NCBI GenBank assembly: GCA_910584115.1 | Contig: CAJTYN010000175.1 | Location: 1 to 6,126 of the forward strand | From: an uncultured Lachnospiraceae bacterium | GTDB lineage: Bacteria; Bacillota; Clostridia; Lachnospirales; Lachnospiraceae | Direction: 5' to 3' | Length of the DNA: 6,126 nucleotides | Shown here: positions 4,340-6,126 of the stretch, in pieces | How the letters are laid out: every line of letters begins with the position of its first letter | Position numbering within the stretch: the first letter of the stretch is position 1 | Position numbers and translations under genes: made by a program | Notes under the pieces: generated by a model | Seen by the model: the letters and a program-made list of their open reading frames with translations, nothing else | The model's database searches: none | Told to the model about the DNA's origin: nothing

Positions 4340-6126
4340 TCAGATCTCATCCAGAAACTGCGACCGCTCCATCTCCTTTTCAAACTGTCTGCGCACATGA
4401 CACAATACCAGTTCCTTCCGCGCCCGCGTCATCCCCACATAGAAAAGGCGGCGTTCCTCTTCCGCTTCCGCCTCCAGCTTCGCCTTTTTATAAGGGATCG
4501 TCCCCTCGTTCACATCTAGGATCCAGACCTTATCGTATTCCAGACCTTTTACGCTGTGCAGGGTGGAGAGTGTCACGCCCTGGGGTTTTTGCTCCATCCG
4601 GGCGGCCTGTTCCTTTAACTGCCTGCCGTAATCCTCCATATGGGCTTCCCACTGGGCCATGTCCGTAAAGCCCTGCGCGCTCTCCTGAATCTGGTCTGCC
4701 AGCTCGCTCAATTCCTGGCGGTCTAAGCCCCGGATCTGGGCGTATTCTTTCAGGTAGCCCTCATAGCCGATGGCGTGGCGGATATAGTTGACCGCGGCGT
4801 AGGGCGCCATGGACCGTATCCTTTTCAGATGGCCTTCCAGCTCATCGATCCTGTCCCACATCCACTCCCTGTCCTCGTAGAAGATCCGCAAGGTCTCCAT
4901 CCGGACCTCTTTTTCGTAGACAGCCTCCCTGGATATGTACCGATTGGGTCGGTTCATGACCCGCAAAAGATCCCGGCGCTGCATCTTCTCCCCCTGGGCC
5001 AGCCGTATGTACGCGATCAGGTCCCGGGCGATCCAGTGTTCATATAGATTGGGGAGCCTGTCCCGCATATAGAAGGGGATCTGATATTCCACCAAAAGTC
5101 CCGCCAGCTGACCGGCTTCCTGCCGGGTCCGGAAGAGCACGGCCGTCTGCCGGGGATCGCCCCCGCTCTCTGTCCATTTCTGGATCCCCTTTAACACATA
5201 CAGGGACTGCTGGCGCGGGTTGTCGAACTCCAGGATCCGCACCGGATCCCCGTCCGGGTTGGGCGTGGTGATCTTTTTGGCAAAACGCCTCCGATTGTGC
5301 CCGATCATCCGCTGAGATGCCCGCAGGATCTCCCCGCTGCAACGGTAATTCACATCCAGGAGCACCTGCTGCGCCTTTGGGTAATCTTTCTTAAAATTCA
5401 GCATCAACTCCGGCCTGGCGCCGCGGAAACGGTAGATCGACTGGTCGTCGTCCCCCACGATGAAGAGGTTATCCGCATACCCGGCCAACATGCGGATCGT
5501 CTGGTACTGGATGACATTGATATCCTGAAATTCGTCCACCAGCACATAGGGGAACCTCTGCTGCCAGCCCTTTCGGATATCCTCCCTCTGGCGCAGCAGG
5601 TCGTAGCAGTAGACCAGCATATCGTCAAAATCCAGGAGCCGCTCCTGCCTGCACCTTTTTACATACCCCGTGAAGATATCCCTGAATGCCTGGTCGGGAC
5701 AGCCTGCCGAGTGGTAATTCTCCGGCGCGATGCCGTTTCCCTTGACCAGGCTGATCTCCCGGGAGATATCCTCCTGAAAATCCCTGTCGTCCAGCATGTC
5801 CGGGAGATATTTCCCGATCAGCTGCTTTAAGAACTCCCTGCGCTGGTCTTCCCGCAGGATCTGATCCCCGCGCAGCCCGTAAGCGTGCTTTAAGATGCCG
5901 AAGAAGATACTGTGAAACGTGCCGAAGGTCACCTGGCGGGCGAAGGGGTCGCCGTTTTCGCGGAAGCGCTCCCTCATCTCCCTGGCCGCTGCTTTTGAAA
6001 AAGTCACCACTAAGATGGACGAAGCGGGCACATGGTGTACTGTGACCAGATAGCGGATCCGATCTACGATGACGGTGGTCTTTCCCGAACCGGGACCTGC
6101 CAGGACCTGCATAGGCCCTGACAGGT
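4340..6126 (-). CDS. ATP-dependent DNA helicase, UvrD/Rep (SF1A) family; N-terminus beyond window edge
   Basis: The frame is open to the right edge: the codons before the first internal ATG (6112) read LSGP and join MQVLAGPGSGKT, as in full-length family members, so that ATG is not the start and the Q motif lies outside. Numbering from that Met: Walker A GPGSGKT at 6-12; motif Ia VTFSKAAAREM at 36-46; Walker B LVDEFQD at 191-197; motif III IVGDDDQSIYRFRGA at 218-232; motif IV NYRCSGEI at 255-262; motif V TLSTLHSVKGLEYD at 514-527; motif VI RRLFYVGMTRARKE at 554-567. All catalytic motifs look intact. The protein ends about 25 residues after motif VI, so it lacks the long C-terminal tail of PcrA/UvrD and resembles the short, roughly 620-residue clostridial helicases. 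It should unwind DNA 3' to 5' using ATP in repair or replication restart; the exact pathway is not shown. Confidence 0.94.
   Translation of the reverse strand, partial: LSGPMQVLAGPGSGKTTVIVDRIRYLVTVHHVPASSILVVTFSKAAAREMRERFRENGDPFARQVTFGTFHSIFFGILKHAYGLRGDQILREDQRREFLKQLIGKYLPDMLDDRDFQEDISREISLVKGNGIAPENYHSAGCPDQAFRDIFTGYVKRCRQERLLDFDDMLVYCYDLLRQREDIRKGWQQRFPYVLVDEFQDINVIQYQTIRMLAGYADNLFIVGDDDQSIYRFRGARPELMLNFKKDYPKAQQVLLDVNYRCSGEILRASQRMIGHNRRRFAKKITTPNPDGDPVRILEFDNPRQQSLYVLKGIQKWTESGGDPRQTAVLFRTRQEAGQLAGLLVEYQIPFYMRDRLPNLYEHWIARDLIAYIRLAQGEKMQRRDLLRVMNRPNRYISREAVYEKEVRMETLRIFYEDREWMWDRIDELEGHLKRIRSMAPYAAVNYIRHAIGYEGYLKEYAQIRGLDRQELSELADQIQESAQGFTDMAQWEAHMEDYGRQLKEQAARMEQKPQGVTLSTLHSVKGLEYDKVWILDVNEGTIPYKKAKLEAEAEEERRLFYVGMTRARKELVLCHVRRQFEKEMERSQFLDEI

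Noticed and set aside
6110..6112. ATG at 6112 as the true start of the helicase.
   Set aside because: The frame continues upstream as LSGP, which fits the conserved run into Walker A; starting here would remove the Q motif.

Overview
All five complete genes and both edge-truncated genes lie on the minus strand, so transcription runs from the right edge of the window towards the left. Strong AGGAGG-type ribosome binding sites precede every start codon visible. The DNA is moderately GC-rich, and the gene families suggest an anaerobic Firmicute, most likely a Clostridia/Lachnospiraceae-type gut bacterium: a YtrA-type GntR/ABC operon, a GGGtGRT protein paired with a NifU-like scaffold, and a short UvrD/Rep helicase. 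The taxon is inferred from remembered family resemblance, not from a search.

Layout in the direction of transcription. (1) Right edge to 4340: an SF1 UvrD/Rep-type DNA helicase whose first few dozen residues lie beyond the window. (2) 4306-3851: a small lipoprotein, 33 bp downstream of the helicase, with a low-complexity linker and a C-terminal Cys/His module. (3) 3802-3760: a strong intrinsic terminator that closes this unit. (4) 3740-3701: a near-consensus promoter (TTGACA, 17 bp, TATATT) whose -10 box lies inside a perfect 21-bp palindrome. (5) 3652-1762: three tightly packed genes, a GntR/YtrA-type repressor, an ABC ATPase and a six-helix ABC-2 permease, very probably autoregulated through the palindrome. 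(6) 1679-987: a NifU/IscU-like Fe-S scaffold protein. (7) 929 to the left edge: a GGGtGRT-family protein lacking only its C-terminal end.

The GntR, ATPase and permease form a standard regulator-plus-transporter cassette; its cargo cannot be read from the sequence. The NifU-like/GGGtGRT pair is the most promising uncharacterised system here. One partner keeps the three-cysteine pattern of an Fe-S scaffold. The other is a glycine-rich, cysteine-containing protein of unknown function and a plausible client or partner. No terminator or convincing promoter is visible between the permease and the NifU-like gene, so read-through from the GntR promoter is possible.

No tRNA, rRNA, CRISPR array, insertion sequence or phage gene was seen. 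The largest gene-free gap is about 200 bp (3653-3850) and is accounted for by the promoter, operator and terminator. The window looks like ordinary chromosomal backbone, not a mobile island.
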